This document shows, piece after piece, positions 27,402 to 37,512 of a DNA stretch of 64,000 nt (position 1 is its first letter; each line of letters starts with the position of its first letter). The DNA comes from Sneathiella glossodoripedis JCM 23214 (GTDB lineage: Bacteria > Pseudomonadota > Alphaproteobacteria > Sneathiellales > Sneathiellaceae). Location: the NCBI RefSeq assembly GCF_000616095.1, contig NZ_BAMS01000002.1, forward strand, positions 372,001 to 436,000, written 5' to 3'. The translations under genes and the position numbers were made by a program. The notes beneath the pieces are model-generated. The model worked only from the letters and a program-made list of their open reading frames with translations, was not told the origin of the DNA and did not search any database.

Positions 27402-29729
27402 TTAAAACTCGCTCCAGTCTTCAGCAGCGGCAGCTCCGCTACTACTCATCGCAGCCATTTTAGCGGGCGGCGGTGTAACGGAGCCGTTTGTCTGCTTTTT
27501 ACTGGAAGCAGGTTTAGCTGACCTGCTCGCGCGTTGAGGAGCAGCTTCAGCGTTCGTGTCCAAATGGAAGAAAGAAATACGTTCTTTCATAGCTTCTGAC
27601 TGCTCTTGCAGTGTTCTTGAAGCTGCAGCATTTTCTTCAACCAATGCTGAGTTTTGCTGCGTCATTTCATCCATTTGCGAGACTGAGCGGTTGATTTCTG
27701 AAATGCTTGTAGATTGCTCATCACTGGCAGCGGCGATTTCTGAGACGATATCGCTGAGGCGTTTGATGGAATCCACGATTTCGGTCAATGACTCGCCCGC
27801 GTCACCAACTAGGCGGACACCGTCTTTCACTTGTGATCCACTGTCATTGATGAGGCCTTTGATGTCTTTCGCTGCCTGAGAGGACCTTTGCGCAAGTGTG
27901 CCAACTTCTGCCGCCACGACCGCAAAGCCTTTTCCGGCATCGCCAGCTCTTGCTGCTTCCACAGCCGCATTCAGGGCGAGCAGGTTGGTCTGGAAGGCGA
28001 TTTCATCGATGACACCAATAATATCGGAAATCTTTTGTGATGAACCTTCGATGCGTGTCATGGCATCAACAACTTCACCGACAACTTCGCCGCCTTTTTG
28101 GGCCACATCTCTGGCGGAAATAGACAGTTGATTAGCCTGCTGGGCATTTTCGGCATTCTGTTTGACCGTTGAGGCCATTTCTTCCATCGCAGCTGCAGTT
28201 TCTTCCAAGTTGGAAGCCTGCTGTTCAGTGCGTTGTGACAGGTCCATCGTACCTTCATTAATTTCCTGTGCAGCGTTATTAACCTCGGATGACGCCATTG
28301 AAATGTCGCCTACAATACCGGTCAGTTGATCACAGGTGTCATTCACATTAGTCTTTAATTTTTCAAATAGACCTTGATACTCAGTTGTGATCCGTTGTGT
28401 CAGGTCACCTTTCGCCAATGAAGAAAGAGCCATTCCCACATCTTCCATCGCACTTGAAACGGTGTCTGAAAGACTGTTGATGGATTTGGAGAGGCCCAGC
28501 ATGAAGCCTTCTTTTCCTTCAAGTTCGAGTTTCGTTGAGAAGTCTCCGGCAACAGCAGCAGAAACCACGGTATCGATTTCTTCTTCAATATTGCGCTCTG
28601 CTGTGACATCGGCCCACTCAACAACGGTTCCAATCCGCTCACCTTTGTCGTCAGTCACCGGGCTGGCAATCAAATCGTAATACCGACCGCCAATTATGAT
28701 ATTTGTCTCGAATGCAGATGTGAGCCTGTCGAGCATACCGCGCTGATGCGATGGATTTTTGTGGAAGCTGTCAATATTAGTTCCAATAATGCTTCTTGCA
28801 TCAAAGTTAGGCAGGTCTTCCTTCATGGAGGATTCATTGCTAAGCAGCATTTCCTTCATCGTTTCATTTACATAAACGATGTTGTAATCCGCATCGGAGA
28901 CCATCATGTTTGTCGTGCAATTATCCAGCGCAGATTTAATTCTGGAATTTTCATTTGCGACACGTTTTTCTTCGCGTTCCTGAGCCAGTTTTTCGGTCAC
29001 ATCTTCCCATTCGACGACGGTACCGGCACGGTCGCCATTGTCATCTAACACAGGGGATACAACGAGATCATAGTTGCGACCACCAATCTCTAGTGCTGTC
29101 TCAACGGGTGAATTCAAGTTGTCCAGAATACCTCTTTGATGAGCTGGGTTTTTGTGGAAGCTATCAATATTTGTACCAACCAACTTTTCAGCATCGAAGC
29201 GCGGTAAATCTTTGCGCATATCCTGCTCGTTGGATTTCAGCATTTCCATCATCGTATCGTTGGCGTAGACGATGTTATAATCCTTGTCGGCTACCATTAC
29301 GTTGGTCCGGCAGCTATCGAGAGCGGATTTGATCCGGATATTTGCAAGGGATGTCTCGCTCAGATTATCCAATACTTTAGCAAACTCACCGACCACACCT
29401 TCATGATCACGATAGGGAACTTCAACCTGTTTTCCATCAAGTATCATCCAAGAAGCAGACAGAAGGTTTTGGATGGGATTGCGAACCACATTAACAATGT
29501 AAAATGCGGTACCAATAATTACGGTTACGCCAATTGCCATGGAAATCCAAAGGCCAAGCGCAGGGCCGTCACTTATGAAAATTTCCACTCCGATTGCGCC
29601 TGCAAGAACAGTTGCCGATAGCGCAAAAGCTGCATAAATTTTCACCACAATCGACATGGTGGAAATTGAAAATTTTCCTGATTTCTGATTACCCTGAAAA
29701 GCACCAGGTTGTGCTGTCATATCTGTCAT
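27402..29729 (-). CDS. methyl-accepting chemotaxis protein with tandem PAS domains
   Basis: The 775-residue protein has two adjacent membrane helices (about residues 27-80) with almost no periplasmic loop. A HAMP-like linker follows, then two closely similar PAS domains (about 130-245 and 260-375; both carry [11 protein letters not shown], and each ends near GTVVEW). A further HAMP-like region leads into the MA signalling domain with [20 protein letters not shown]. The C-terminus ends DWSEF, close to the NWETF-type pentapeptide that tethers CheR and CheB. PAS rather than periplasmic sensing suggests redox, energy or an internal ligand, as in Aer-like receptors. An AGGAAG ribosome-binding site precedes the ATG. 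Confidence 0.93.
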   Translation of the reverse strand: MTDMTAQPGAFQGNQKSGKFSISTMSIVVKIYAAFALSATVLAGAIGVEIFISDGPALGLWISMAIGVTVIIGTAFYIVNVVRNPIQNLLSASWMILDGKQVEVPYRDHEGVVGEFAKVLDNLSETSLANIRIKSALDSCRTNVMVADKDYNIVYANDTMMEMLKSNEQDMRKDLPRFDAEKLVGTNIDSFHKNPAHQRGILDNLNSPVETALEIGGRNYDLVVSPVLDDNGDRAGTVVEWEDVTEKLAQEREEKRVANENSRIKSALDNCTTNMMVSDADYNIVYVNETMKEMLLSNESSMKEDLPNFDARSIIGTNIDSFHKNPSHQRGMLDRLTSAFETNIIIGGRYYDLIASPVTDDKGERIGTVVEWADVTAERNIEEEIDTVVSAAVAGDFSTKLELEGKEGFMLGLSKSINSLSDTVSSAMEDVGMALSSLAKGDLTQRITTEYQGLFEKLKTNVNDTCDQLTGIVGDISMASSEVNNAAQEINEGTMDLSQRTEQQASNLEETAAAMEEMASTVKQNAENAQQANQLSISARDVAQKGGEVVGEVVDAMTRIEGSSQKISDIIGVIDEIAFQTNLLALNAAVEAARAGDAGKGFAVVAAEVGTLAQRSSQAAKDIKGLINDSGSQVKDGVRLVGDAGESLTEIVDSIKRLSDIVSEIAAASDEQSTSISEINRSVSQMDEMTQQNSALVEENAAASRTLQEQSEAMKERISFFHLDTNAEAAPQRASRSAKPASSKKQTNGSVTPPPAKMAAMSSSGAAAAEDWSEF

Positions 29730-29747
29730 TTTTTTCTTCCTCGGATC

Positions 29748-30322
29748 TTAATTCTGGTCCGCGAGCATTTCTTCAGCGGCATTGATGTTTTTGTTAATAA
29801 TGTCACTCTTGAACAGGCAACCTGTATCAAGGAGGGCGACCATTCGATCCTCTGCGGTCACCAACCGATCAGATGTTCGCTGTCCTCATTTTCATCGATG
29901 TCGGGAACCTGGCGGATTTCACTCCTGTCGACAGTCAGGATGTCGGAGACCCGATCCACAAGAATGCCGATAATTCGATCATCAACAGCAATAATCACAA
30001 CAACATGAATGTTTGTCGCTTCGGTTATTCCTTGATTAAAGCGTCGCCGAAGATCAAAAATGGGGACAATTACACCCCTTAGATTTAAAACTCCGCGCAT
30101 GTATTCTGGCTGATTTGGAAGTATAGTGACTTCTGACCACGCCTGAATTTCACGGACCTGCATAATGTCTACTGCATATTCTTCAGTGCCAATTGCAAAC
30201 GTAACGAACTGGCAGGTTCCTTGTGGGTGACTCTCTGCGTCAGCGAGCGCTTCATCGATAGCTGTTGGCTCTACTGGAGAAGTCGTTGTTAGGTCGGTTT
30301 CCATTTCAACTGCATCCATCAA
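29748..30322 (-). pseudogene. cheW: CheW coupling protein, frameshifted near its 3' end
   Basis: The intact frame (from 30322) gives 153 CheW residues, including FVTFAIGTEEYAVDIMQVREI, MRGVLNLRGVIVPIFDLR and GILVDRVSDIL, then stops early at 29858 after HLIG-W. Adding one T near 29863 restores HLIGLVTAEDRMVALLD and a frame running to a stop at 29748, giving about 191 residues. The lost part includes the final CheW strands. CheW links receptors to CheA. The start ATG overlaps the cheA stop as ATGA. Whether the deletion is real or a base-calling error cannot be told here. Confidence 0.85.
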
Positions 30323-32516
30323 TTTATCCTAGGGGTGAGGGGTAGGTTGGGGATTATTTCAGCTTGGGGTGATCCGAGATCACCTGCTATGATTTCTTCT
30401 GGAATATCGGCGCTGTTATCATCATCAAGGCCACCGCCATTACTTCCCGAAGGCATGTCAAATTTGCCCAGTTTCTTTTGGGAAATGCGGTATATGGCTT
30501 CGATATCCAGGATTGGTGCCACCTTGCCATTTCCGAGAATTGTCGCAGCTGAAATTCCCGATACAGGCCTGTAGTTGCTTTCCAGACTTTTTATGACGAC
30601 TTGCTGCTGGCCAATGAGTTCATCAACAACAATTCCTGTCGTTCCAAACTCTTCGCTTTCCACGAGGACAACTAGTGCTTTGTCAGGTTCAGTGATGGCG
30701 TCTTCAATATCAAATACCTGATGCAGCGCACATAATGGAATGTACTGACCACGTATTGACACAAGACGCTGTCCGTTGGGAAGGCGTTTTAAGCTTTCTT
30801 TGGCAGGTCGCAGGCTTTCAACAATATTGGGGATTGGAATGACATATTTCGAACCACCTGCCTGTACAATCATTCCATCCATAACTGCAAGGGTGAGGGG
30901 AAGGGTCATTGTAAAGCGGGACCCTTTGCCGGGTGTAGAATGAATAGATATCCTGCCGCCCAATGCCTGAATGTTGCGCCTTACAACATCCATTCCAACT
31001 CCGCGCCCTGAAACGTCTGTGACTTCTTCTGCCGTGGAAAAGCCGGGGGCAAATATCATGTTGTCAATTTCTTCATCACTCAGGGAGGTTGTATCGGTAA
31101 TCAGGCCTCGCTCACGAGCACGCTTTAGAACCGCAGATCTGTTAATGCCACGCCCATCATCGCTGATGGTAATTACAATTCGACCTCCACGATGTTCTGC
31201 GGAAAGGGTGACATTGCCGGTTTCAGGTTTGCCAGCTTTGAGACGTTCTTCACCGGACTCGAGTCCATGATCAAGCGAGTTTCTGATCATGTGTGTGATT
31301 GGGTCGCTGATTTCTTCGATAACGGTTTTATCAACCTCGGTATTTTCGCCAACAGTGGTGAGCGTTACTTTTTTACCGAGTTTCGCTGATAAGTCGCGAA
31401 CAAGACGAGGCATGCGTGAGAACACCGATTTTACCGGTTGCATACGGATCGCCATGACGCTTTCCTGCAGCTCCCTTGTGTGAAGAGCAAGCTCTTCAAG
31501 GCCGCGAACTACATTTGGAAATTGATCAGTTGGCAGGTCGTTTGTCTGTTGCGAGAGCATGGACTGTGTAATGACAAGCTCGCCTACCATATTGACAAGA
31601 CGATCTATACGGTCCAGATCTACACGGATGGATGTAACTTTCGCTGGTCCAGAATTTGATTTGGCAGCGGGTGCTGCTGCTTGAGAAGCTTGAGCTGAAG
31701 CGGTATCCGGACTTACATCGCTGGCTTGTTCAGGTGATGCTTTTTCTTCACCTTGAATTGAGGGGGCAGAAGATTCTGCTACGGTTATTTCGAGGTCGCA
31801 GTCTTCGGTGACAAATTCAAAAACCTCTTCTACATCTTCAAGGTTTGCATTTGAAAGTAGAGTGAAATTCCAGGAAATATAGGCTTCTTCGCATCAAGAT
31901 TACTGAGCTGAGGTAACTTATCCAGATTTGGTTCTGATGTCAGATTGCCAAGTGTTTGAAGTTCCCGAATGATCAGTAAAGGTTCATTAGCGTGTTTAAA
32001 CAGTTCAGCTTTAGGGGTGAACTTTATGAAATAATTTTTTTTCTCGTCAGAGGTTTGTTCAGTTGTTGCCGGGGCGGTAGCCGTATCTTCGCTGGTTTGC
32101 GTTAAATCGATCTGAGCTGGATCTACTGTCGATCCTTTTGCCATTGATGTAATTTCGGCAAGGATTTCTTTCCCGTATTCATCAGATAAATTCTCTTCAT
32201 TTTCCGCGGCTTCGACCATCGCTGAAAGAATATCTGTTGAGCGGAAAAGGAGATTGACACCTGGTTCAGTGACTTGAATACGGCCATCACGCATTCTATC
32301 CAGAAGCGCTTCAAATTCGTGAGAAAATGTAGCCAGTTGTGTAAATTTAAAAGCGCCGGCACCAGCTTTTATAGAGTGAACCGCCCTGAAAATAGCATGT
32401 AGTACCTCTGGATCTCCTGAACCTTCATTCAATTCAGATAATTGAGTTTCTACATCCGCCAGTAATTCAGCGCATTCGGCGAAATAGGTAGCCTTGAACT
32501 GTGCATAATCGTCCAT
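30319..32516 (-). pseudogene. cheA: chemotaxis histidine kinase CheA, frameshifted between P2-like and dimerisation regions
   Basis: Repaired, this is a 732-residue CheA. The Hpt domain has the phosphoacceptor in RAVHSIKAGAGAF. Kinase boxes are ITHMIRNSLDHGLE (N), ISDDGRGIN (G1) and SGRGVGMDVVR (G2), and a CheW-like P5 domain follows. The N-terminal frame runs from 32516 to a stop at 31830; the kinase frame is open to 30319. At 31884/31885 one missing base turns KKAYISWNFTLL into KKPIFPG; adding it joins the frames and removes the stop. As written, the Hpt and kinase parts would be separate products, the second lacking a good start (first ATG at 31590). A sequencing error is possible. Confidence 0.9.
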
Positions 32517-32541
32517 TATTTGCTTCCGTTAATTAAGATGT

Positions 32542-32907
32542 TTAACCGCAAACTTTTTGAACAACTTTAAGGAGCTTTTCAGGCTCAAAAGGTTTGACAA
32601 TCCATCCTGTTGCGCCAGCCGCTCGGCCTTCATTTTTTTTGCTATCGTCACTTTCAGTGGTCAAGACAAGTATAGGAGTGGAGCTATGAGCAGGGTTTTG
32701 CCGCAGGGCTTTCACAAGTCCAATACCATCCATGTTTGGCATGTTTATATCCGTAATCACCAGATCAACCTGATTAGAGCCTAGTGCATCTAAAGCAAGT
32801 AACCCGTCTGCAGCTTCCACTACTTCGTATCCCGCGCCTTTAAGTGTGAAGCTAACCATGTCCCTCATTGTTTTTGAGTCATCTACAGCAAGGACTTTTT
32901 TTCCCAT
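32542..32907 (-). CDS. cheY: chemotaxis response regulator CheY
   Basis: This single receiver domain has 121 residues from ATG 32907, which overlaps the upstream STAS stop (TAATG) and has GGAG nine bases before it; an upstream ATG at 32922 is in frame. Acidic pocket LAVDDSKTM, phosphoacceptor D53 in VITDINMPNMDG, and the conserved Lys in GWIVKPFEPEKL are all present. It is the output regulator phosphorylated by the CheA encoded next. Confidence 0.94.
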   Translation of the reverse strand: MGKKVLAVDDSKTMRDMVSFTLKGAGYEVVEAADGLLALDALGSNQVDLVITDINMPNMDGIGLVKALRQNPAHSSTPILVLTTESDDSKKNEGRAAGATGWIVKPFEPEKLLKVVQKVCG

Positions 32908-33203
32908 TATTTGGTACTCCATTTCACAAAAATTTCCGCAAGGCCCAGATCCCCAACAGCTTTGTCGAAGGCTTCACTGGCACTCGCGATGGAAAGCGAT
33001 TTGCCCGTTTCTTCTAATGAGCGCCCTGCCGAAATAATTACCTGAATGCAGGGTGTTGTAATTGTCTCCACGTCCGAAGCATCAATTGTCAGTACATCGT
33101 CGGTAGCAATGTGCTGTAAAAATGTTTCCCGCAGACTTTCTGCGACACTCAAGTTCATTATGCTTGGGAGCGTGACGGCCGTATCAGTGGGTGCGTTGGT
33201 CAA
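32907..33203 (-). CDS. STAS-domain protein at the head of the che operon
   Basis: The 98-residue STAS domain has LPSIMNLSVAESLRETF at the front and TIDASDVETITTPCIQVI in the core; the usual D-S-x-G phosphorylation site is replaced by T-T-P-C. A TTG at 33203 is used because it keeps the first beta strand; the inner ATG would remove it. First position before cheY suggests a scaffold or switch role in the same pathway as the second STAS protein at the operon's far end. The partner kinase is not established. Confidence 0.75.
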   Translation of the reverse strand: MTNAPTDTAVTLPSIMNLSVAESLRETFLQHIATDDVLTIDASDVETITTPCIQVIISAGRSLEETGKSLSIASASEAFDKAVGDLGLAEIFVKWSTK

Positions 33204-33761
33204 TTTCTCAGTTATCCGAACATTAGAAGGTTAAGTCTGTAATCAACTGGTATAAGCTACGTGCGATCTAGTTCTAAAGTTGCAGTAGCTTCGTTAATTT
33301 GCGGTTAATTGCTAAAATAAATTACGCGCAATAGTAACGTGAAAACTATCTAATTTACCTAAACCCTTGTAAGGAATTGGAATTTTTGAAAATGAAGTAT
33401 AAATATGACTAAAATCTTGGGTTTTCTACGTTTGCTTTTTGTAATTTATTGATTTATAAGACGTTTTAATGGAATAAAAATATTACATTTACTTTATAAA
33501 TATCGCGTAAGAAATATAAAAGTGGTGAGTTCGAGTAATTGGTTTTATTAGAATGAGTTATACATGATTTGTTAATATATGATATTTCTGAAATATTATA
33601 TTTATAATATGGGTTGTGTGTATTTTGTTAGTTTTATTATTAAGACTAATACTTAAGTATATATTGTAATTATGGGCCGATATCGGCAGCGGACGGTTTT
33701 AGAAAGATTACTCAAAATTGAGTCGCTATAAAATTCATTCTTTTGAAGGCTAATAAAGGGA
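33204..33761. other. AT-rich intergenic region upstream of the che operon
   Basis: These 558 bases lie between the divergent starts of the che operon and the end of the pseudouridine synthase gene. No coding frame or RNA gene could be supported. The sequence is markedly AT-rich, especially 33360-33660, and presumably carries the che operon promoter near 33204-33300. No specific promoter or operator was recognised. Confidence 0.5.
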
Positions 33762-34421
33762 TTAAAGGAATGATTTGAAAGGGACTTCGGATGCGAATTT
33801 TACCATTTCGTGTGTTTGAGGATCTTCAAACTTTAACTCACTCGCATGTAAAAACAGGCGGGGGAAATGGGTCGGGTCATTTTTCTGATTATAGAGTGGG
33901 TCTCCTGCAATGGGGTGGCCGACAGACGACATGTGAACCCTCAATTGATGTGAGCGCCCCGTATGTGGCTTTAGTTGAATGTAGCTATAGTTATTGTTAG
34001 ATTTAACCAGCTCCCAGTATGTTTTGGAAGCTTTGCCGTTTTTATAGTCAATTTTCTGTTTCGGACGATTTATCCAGTCAGCGCTAATTGGAAGATCGAT
34101 CCACCCGGAAGCTCCAGAAATTCTACCGACTACAATCGCATGATAAGTTTTTTCTACCGCTCTATTTTGAAACAATCGCCCAAAATAACTTTGCGTTTCT
34201 TTATTCCTTGCAAATATGACTAGACCAGATGTCTCAAGATCCAAACGATGAACAACCAGCGCTTCCGGATTGCGTTTGAGGAGACGGCTATAGAGGCAGT
34301 CAGCTTTTTCAGGCCCCCGGCCCGGAACAGATAATATGCCTGATTGCTTTTCGAGCAGAATGTAATCTTCTGCTTCATATGCTATTGTGAGGTATGGCTC
34401 TGCTGGTGGTGCGTAGATCAT
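33762..34421 (-). CDS. RluA-family RNA pseudouridine synthase
   Basis: The 219-residue protein has the RluA signature VHRLDLETSGLVIFARN with the catalytic Asp and the C-terminal LKPHTGRSHQLRVHMSSVGHPI. It converts uridine to pseudouridine in rRNA or tRNA. No N-terminal S4 domain is present, which fits the RluA (23S U746/tRNA U32) branch more than RluC/RluD, but the exact target is not determined. It follows the acyl-CoA dehydrogenase gene, with a terminator-like hairpin between. Confidence 0.92.
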   Translation of the reverse strand: MIYAPPAEPYLTIAYEAEDYILLEKQSGILSVPGRGPEKADCLYSRLLKRNPEALVVHRLDLETSGLVIFARNKETQSYFGRLFQNRAVEKTYHAIVVGRISGASGWIDLPISADWINRPKQKIDYKNGKASKTYWELVKSNNNYSYIQLKPHTGRSHQLRVHMSSVGHPIAGDPLYNQKNDPTHFPRLFLHASELKFEDPQTHEMVKFASEVPFKSFL

Positions 34422-34452
34422 TAAAATAGGCTGACAAATTGAACTGCCAGCC
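34422..34452 (-). terminator. intrinsic terminator after the acyl-CoA dehydrogenase gene
   Basis: On the minus strand GGCTGGCA pairs with TGTCAGCC (one G-T pair) around an eight-base loop, followed by TATTTT. It starts 33 bases beyond the dehydrogenase stop and ends at the start codon of the next gene, so it separates the two transcription units or attenuates read-through. Confidence 0.6.
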
Positions 34453-34485
34453 TTTATACAATCTATTAAGTTATTTAGCCAACTT

Positions 34486-35631
34486 TCACGCGGTATCGAG
34501 AAGCTCTTTAGAGATGATTTGCTTCATAATTTCTGAAGACCCACCAGCAATACGAGACATGCGATTGTCCGCCCACGCGCGGCAGATTGGATATTCCCAC
34601 ATATAGCCATAGCCACCATGCAATTGCACACATTCGTCCAGAGCTTTCATAAGTATCTCTGTCGTTTGCAGTTTGGCCATTGCCGCAGTTGTTGCATCCA
34701 GTTCACCAACAAGATGATCTTCAATGCAACGGTCTACAAAATAGCGAAGCATGACAAACTGAGCTTTGATTTCAGCGAGTTTGAAACGCGTATTTTGAAA
34801 ATCAGAGATGGACTTACCAAAAGCTTTGCGTTCGGTTGTGTATTCAACAGTCCAATTTAAGGCTGCCTCAATCACTGCAACCGAACGAATGGCAATCACC
34901 AACCTTTCTTGGGCCAATTGCTGCATAAGTTGGTAAAAGCCTTTCCCTTCCACGCCCAGCAGGTTGCTAACCGGTACTTTGACGTCATTGAAAAAGAGCT
35001 CAGACGTATCTTGCGCTTTATATCCCACTTTTTCAAGATTGCGGCCACGTTCGAAGCCCTCTCGATCACCTTCCATAAGTAAAAGACTGACACCTTTTCC
35101 TTTTGCTTCTGGGTCAGTTTTACACGCCAGAACAACCAGATCAGCAAGTTGACCATTGCTGATAAACACTTTCTGACCGTTTACAACAAATTCGTCGCCT
35201 TGTCGGATGGCGGTCGTTTTGATGTTTTGCAAATCAGATCCGGCGCCTGGTTCCGTCATGGCTACAGCGGCAATAACCTCACCAGTTACCATTTTCGGCA
35301 GCCATTTCTTTTTCTGCTCTTCAGTCCCGTAATGAACGAGATAGGGGGCTACGATTTCTGAATGTAGATGGAAAGCGGGGCCTGTAGCACCGACACGGGC
35401 GACTTCTTCGCAGAAAATTGCACTGTATAAAAAATCTGCGCCAGGGCCACCATATTCTTCTGGTACAGTACAGCACAAAAAACCGGCCTCACCGGCCTCG
35501 CGCCAAACTGACCTGGGGACTTGCCCATCTTTTTCCCACTGCGAATGAAAGGGAGCAATTTTTTCTTCGGCAAATTTTCTCGCAGCTTCCTGAAAAATTC
35601 GATGCTCTTCAGAGAATATTTTACGTTTCAT
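34486..35631 (-). CDS. acyl-CoA dehydrogenase
   Basis: The 381-residue protein has normal length for the family. VAMTEPGAGSDLQNI is the flavin/substrate signature of the middle domain, RKAFGKSISDFQNTRFKLAEI begins the C-terminal helical domain, and ALDECVQLHGGYGYMWEYPI with AGGSSEIMKQIIS closes it. It oxidises an acyl-CoA at C2-C3 using FAD and passes electrons to ETF. The AGGSSEIM ending is shared by long- and branched-chain-type members. No linked beta-oxidation genes are adjacent, so chain-length preference is unknown. Confidence 0.93.
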   Translation of the reverse strand: MKRKIFSEEHRIFQEAARKFAEEKIAPFHSQWEKDGQVPRSVWREAGEAGFLCCTVPEEYGGPGADFLYSAIFCEEVARVGATGPAFHLHSEIVAPYLVHYGTEEQKKKWLPKMVTGEVIAAVAMTEPGAGSDLQNIKTTAIRQGDEFVVNGQKVFISNGQLADLVVLACKTDPEAKGKGVSLLLMEGDREGFERGRNLEKVGYKAQDTSELFFNDVKVPVSNLLGVEGKGFYQLMQQLAQERLVIAIRSVAVIEAALNWTVEYTTERKAFGKSISDFQNTRFKLAEIKAQFVMLRYFVDRCIEDHLVGELDATTAAMAKLQTTEILMKALDECVQLHGGYGYMWEYPICRAWADNRMSRIAGGSSEIMKQIISKELLDTA

Positions 35632-35829
35632 ATGAATAACCCTGTCTTATTATTTTTCTTAATTAGGTGCATTCTGATTGTCTATCAACACGGCTGGATG
35701 AGCAACCAAAATTATTAAGCATGCTTATCTTTTTTTTTGATTATCAGATCTATAAACCAGTGAAATAATGATTTCTTAACCTGCAAGGCGATAGAGTGTG
35801 AGACTATAAAAGCTCTTGGGATGGATTAA

Positions 35830-37128
35830 ATGAGTCTCGTAAAAACAAGTGATATCGCAAAACATGATCTAGAAGAGCAAGGACGTATTCTTATCGTTGA
35901 AAGCTCTCATCTGTATCTCACGCTGATCGAGGGTGCAGTAAATGATGTGTTTTCCGGGCAAGTGGACAAGGCGTCTACATTTGATGAAGTCAAGAGCCTG
36001 ATAGAAGAGCACAAAGGCGAGTATTTTTTGGTTTTGTTAAATTTGGTATTGCCTGGCGCTTCGCAGGGTGAGGCGGTCAATTACGTTAGAAACTATGATC
36101 TTCCGGCTGTTGTTTTTACCAGTAGCGTAGATGAAGCACTTGTAAACCAGATCCAGTCACTTGGTGTAATTGACTATATCATCAAGGAGAATGTAACCAA
36201 TCTTGAGCTGGTTAGTAAAATGGTCCGTCGCCTTGATCATAACCGCCGGATAACAGCGTTGATTGTGGACGATTCAGCTACTATGCGTGAACAAATGCAA
36301 GTTCTGCTGTCCAAGTATCTCTTTAAAATCGAGGTCGCTGAAAATGGTGTGGAGGCACTGGAGAAAGTCCGAAGTGATGACACAATCAGGCTCGTAATTA
36401 CCGATTATGAAATGCCTAAAATGAATGGGTTCGAATTGATCAAGAAGCTTCGGACATTCAAGGAGTCGCGCGACTTGGCAATTGTTGGGATGTCATCGGA
36501 TGAGCGCGATAAGCTGGCGACTGATTTCATCAGGTTTGGCGCAGATGATTTTGTCAAAAAGGGAATTTCTCACGAAGAATTTGCAACTCGAATTTCCCTG
36601 TGTATGGACAAACTTGATCTGTTGAATGAGCTGATGCTCCGGGCAACAACAGATTTTTTGACCAAACTTTGGAACCGCATGTATTTCATGAGTGCATCTT
36701 CCACATTATTTTCAAGTGCGTCGCGTGGTCAAATTACGATTGATGTTGCCATGATCGATCTTGATCATTTCAAGCGCATAAATGATACATATGGTCATGA
36801 CGCAGGCGATGAAGTGTTAAGAGAGGTGGCCGCAGCTCTCAAATCCATCATCAGAGGTACGGATTTGCTAGCCAGAATGGGCGGTGAAGAATTCTGTTTG
36901 CTAGCGGTGAATGTGAGCGCGGAACATCGCGAAAAATTCTTTAATTCGCTGAGAGAAGCCGTATCTGAGCTTGAATTTAGTTTTAACGGCGAAAATGTTC
37001 GCATGTCAGCCAGTATGGGGATAACTAGCATCCTAGGTGACTCTGTCGAAGATATGATGAACCGGGCGGACGCAGCGCTTTATGAAGCAAAAGAGGCCGG
37101 CCGGAACCAGTGTGTTTTTGCGGATTAA
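35830..37128 (+). CDS. PleD-like diguanylate cyclase (REC-REC-GGDEF)
   Basis: The 432-residue protein has two receivers and a GGDEF domain. The first receiver has lost its phosphoacceptor (VLLNLVLPG has Asn in place of Asp); the second is intact (LIVDDSATMREQM and LVITDYEMPKMNG). The cyclase domain has NRMYFMSASS, DLDHFKRINDTYGHDAGDE and active site GGEEF at about residues 351-355. An RGTD inhibitory site five residues earlier indicates product feedback by cyclic-di-GMP. It is divergent from the acyl-CoA dehydrogenase and convergent with the suf operon. Confidence 0.94.
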   Translation: MSLVKTSDIAKHDLEEQGRILIVESSHLYLTLIEGAVNDVFSGQVDKASTFDEVKSLIEEHKGEYFLVLLNLVLPGASQGEAVNYVRNYDLPAVVFTSSVDEALVNQIQSLGVIDYIIKENVTNLELVSKMVRRLDHNRRITALIVDDSATMREQMQVLLSKYLFKIEVAENGVEALEKVRSDDTIRLVITDYEMPKMNGFELIKKLRTFKESRDLAIVGMSSDERDKLATDFIRFGADDFVKKGISHEEFATRISLCMDKLDLLNELMLRATTDFLTKLWNRMYFMSASSTLFSSASRGQITIDVAMIDLDHFKRINDTYGHDAGDEVLREVAAALKSIIRGTDLLARMGGEEFCLLAVNVSAEHREKFFNSLREAVSELEFSFNGENVRMSASMGITSILGDSVEDMMNRADAALYEAKEAGRNQCVFAD

Positions 37129-37158
37129 TCCTGCGCTGCTGAAGTTGCGGCTTTGGCC

Positions 37159-37497
37159 TTAGACATGGAATGAAGAGCCGCAGCCACAACGCCCTTTTTC
37201 GTTCGGATTTTCAAAGGTAAATTTGGATTCCAGCCCTTTTTCCTGCCAATCCATTTGCGTGCCACTCACATATTGAACAGCGTCATTGTCGATCAACAGT
37301 TTAACGTCGCCAGTATCAACTATGATATCGTCAGCCTTGGTTTCTTTGGCAAAATCCATTGTATAGCTAAGCCCGTTGCAGCCTGTATTAGTGATACCAA
37401 TACGCAACCCAATCACGTCAGTTCCATTTTGCGCTATCAGGCTTTTGAGACGGTTTTCAGCTTTATCAGTCAATGTTAAAATTTGCATATCACTCAT
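37159..37497 (-). CDS. sufA: A-type iron-sulfur carrier SufA/IscA
   Basis: The protein is about 112 residues from ATG 37497. The three cysteines of A-type carriers are present: NTGCNGLSYTM and the C-terminal GRCGCGSSF. It receives and delivers Fe-S clusters in the cytoplasm. It is the last gene of the suf operon, separated from sufT by about 15 bases. An in-frame TTG at 37503 is an alternative start. Confidence 0.92.
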   Translation of the reverse strand: MSDMQILTLTDKAENRLKSLIAQNGTDVIGLRIGITNTGCNGLSYTMDFAKETKADDIIVDTGDVKLLIDNDAVQYVSGTQMDWQEKGLESKFTFENPNEKGRCGCGSSFHV

Positions 37498-37512
37498 AAT
37501 CAATTCAACCTG

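Noticed and set aside
27556-28131. Long plus-strand frames over the receptor signalling domain
   Set aside because: Low-complexity Ser/Ala-rich translations typical of the reverse strand of MA-domain helices.
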